From Deltaproteobacteria bacterium (GTDB lineage: Bacteria > Desulfobacterota > Desulfobacteria > Desulfobacterales > JAABPS01), in contig JAFDFT010000161.1 of NCBI GenBank assembly GCA_019309685.1, forward strand, positions 1 through 5,978: a stretch of 5,978 nucleotides of DNA, written 5' to 3'. Below the pieces are notes generated by a model. The model was not told where the DNA came from, searched no databases, and saw nothing but the letters and a program-made list of their open reading frames with translations. The position numbers were made by a program, and so were the translations under genes. Positions 5,248-5,978 of the stretch are shown one piece after another; position 1 is the first letter of the stretch, and every line of letters starts with the position of its first letter.

Positions 5248-5978
5248 ATGACACGCATTGTTGAACCTATCACCACCTCACCATCCAAAGAGGAACTTGA
5301 CTTGAGGATAAATAAAATCAGGTCGATGATGGCAAAGGAAGAGTTGGACTTTTATGTATCTGCTCATACGGATAATGTGTATTACTTGACGAATTTTGCT
5401 TATCTCCCTTTTGAAAGGCCGTTTTTCCTCATTGTACAGGCAGAAGGTAAACCGCAACTGGTGGTACCGCTTCTGGAAGTCAGTCACGCTGAACAAAGAA
5501 TTTTGATTGAAGTGGACTACCACACGTACTATGAATATCCGGCACCGGTCGGAAAAACGTTCGGCGATACACTGAACAAATTGATCGGTAGTGACAAAAC
5601 GGTTGGAATTGAGTCGTCACTGTCCATCGCCTTGCAGAAGACCATTCCCGGCAAAGGGATTGTGACCGATCTGATTGACGACGCCCGATTGGTAAAAACC
5701 GATTATGAAGTCGGCAGAATTGCTTATGCTTCCAGCGTCGTCGAACTGGGCTTAAAAAAGGTGCTGGAACAATCGAAGCCCGATGTCCAGGTTGCTACCC
5801 TGTACAGTGCCGGCAATCAAGAGATGCTGGTCAAAGTTCTTTTTGAAATCCCCGATGTCAATATGTTGATGACAAAATTCGTGGCAGCAGTTTGGCCCAA
5901 GGCGATTTCGGCCCAACCCCATTCAGTACCGGGGCTGTTTGACGGGCTGGAAAAAGGAGGCCCCAATGTGGCGATCAT
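5248..5978 (+). CDS. M24-family metallopeptidase-like protein (Xaa-Pro peptidase/creatinase type), 3' end missing
   Basis: The first 243 residues are present and the gene runs off the window. Residues about 18-145 look like the creatinase/prolidase N-terminal domain, with ELDLRINKIRSMMAKEELDF (16-35), NVYYLTNF (43-50) and a mixed alpha/beta pattern up to VTDLIDDARLVKTDYEV (139-155). The pita-bread catalytic domain begins near 160, and AQPHSVPG (222-229) carries the conserved His (225) that precedes the first metal ligands. The five metal-binding residues (Asp, Asp, His, Glu, Glu) would lie beyond 5978, so activity cannot be judged. The ATG at 5248 has GGAGG five bases upstream. No signal peptide is seen, so it is probably cytosolic. 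The family also holds non-peptidases such as creatinase, ectoine hydrolase DoeA and the DMSP lyase DddP, so the substrate is open. Confidence 0.85.
   Translation, partial: MTRIVEPITTSPSKEELDLRINKIRSMMAKEELDFYVSAHTDNVYYLTNFAYLPFERPFFLIVQAEGKPQLVVPLLEVSHAEQRILIEVDYHTYYEYPAPVGKTFGDTLNKLIGSDKTVGIESSLSIALQKTIPGKGIVTDLIDDARLVKTDYEVGRIAYASSVVELGLKKVLEQSKPDVQVATLYSAGNQEMLVKVLFEIPDVNMLMTKFVAAVWPKAISAQPHSVPGLFDGLEKGGPNVAI

Overview
This window reads as bacterial chromosomal DNA with compact genes, good Shine-Dalgarno sites and moderate GC. The gene set combines CoA-ester chemistry, a glutaconate-type CoA transferase, a crotonase and a scrap of a PEP-utilizing enzyme. That mix fits an anaerobic, acyl-CoA-metabolising bacterium, and a Desulfobacterota (former Deltaproteobacteria) sulfate reducer is my best guess. 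This is inference from gene content; nothing in the window fixes the taxon.

All recognised genes lie on the + strand. Left part: a complete PaaG-like crotonase (49-849) is followed almost at once by a frameshifted remnant of a phosphohistidine swivelling domain of a PEP-utilizing enzyme (about 878-990). Two abutting palindromes (1018-1052) then precede a lipoprotein-type GH29 alpha-L-fucosidase (start placed at 1096, stop at 2628).

Middle: a 365-base gap (2629-2993) holds the first copy of a 44-bp repeat, a good sigma-70-type promoter (2801-2829) and a leader hairpin. It leads into two translationally coupled genes for the subunits of a glutaconate-type class I CoA transferase (2994-4040 and 4033-4857). 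The B subunit keeps the catalytic glutamate.

Right part: a 390-base gap (4858-5247) holds a nested hairpin and the second repeat copy. It is followed by the N-terminal two thirds or so of an M24-family (Xaa-Pro peptidase/creatinase-like) enzyme, which runs off the window before its metal ligands.

The crotonase and CoA transferase could both serve acyl-CoA or dicarboxyl-CoA degradation, with the M24 enzyme perhaps supplying or hydrolysing a substrate. The fucosidase has no sugar genes beside it and looks like an independent cargo gene. I see no CRISPR array, RNA gene, complete mobile element or clearly new multi-gene system. The most interesting non-genic signals are the dispersed repeat with protein-like conservation on its minus strand, the paired palindromes before the fucosidase, and the swivelling-domain remnant.
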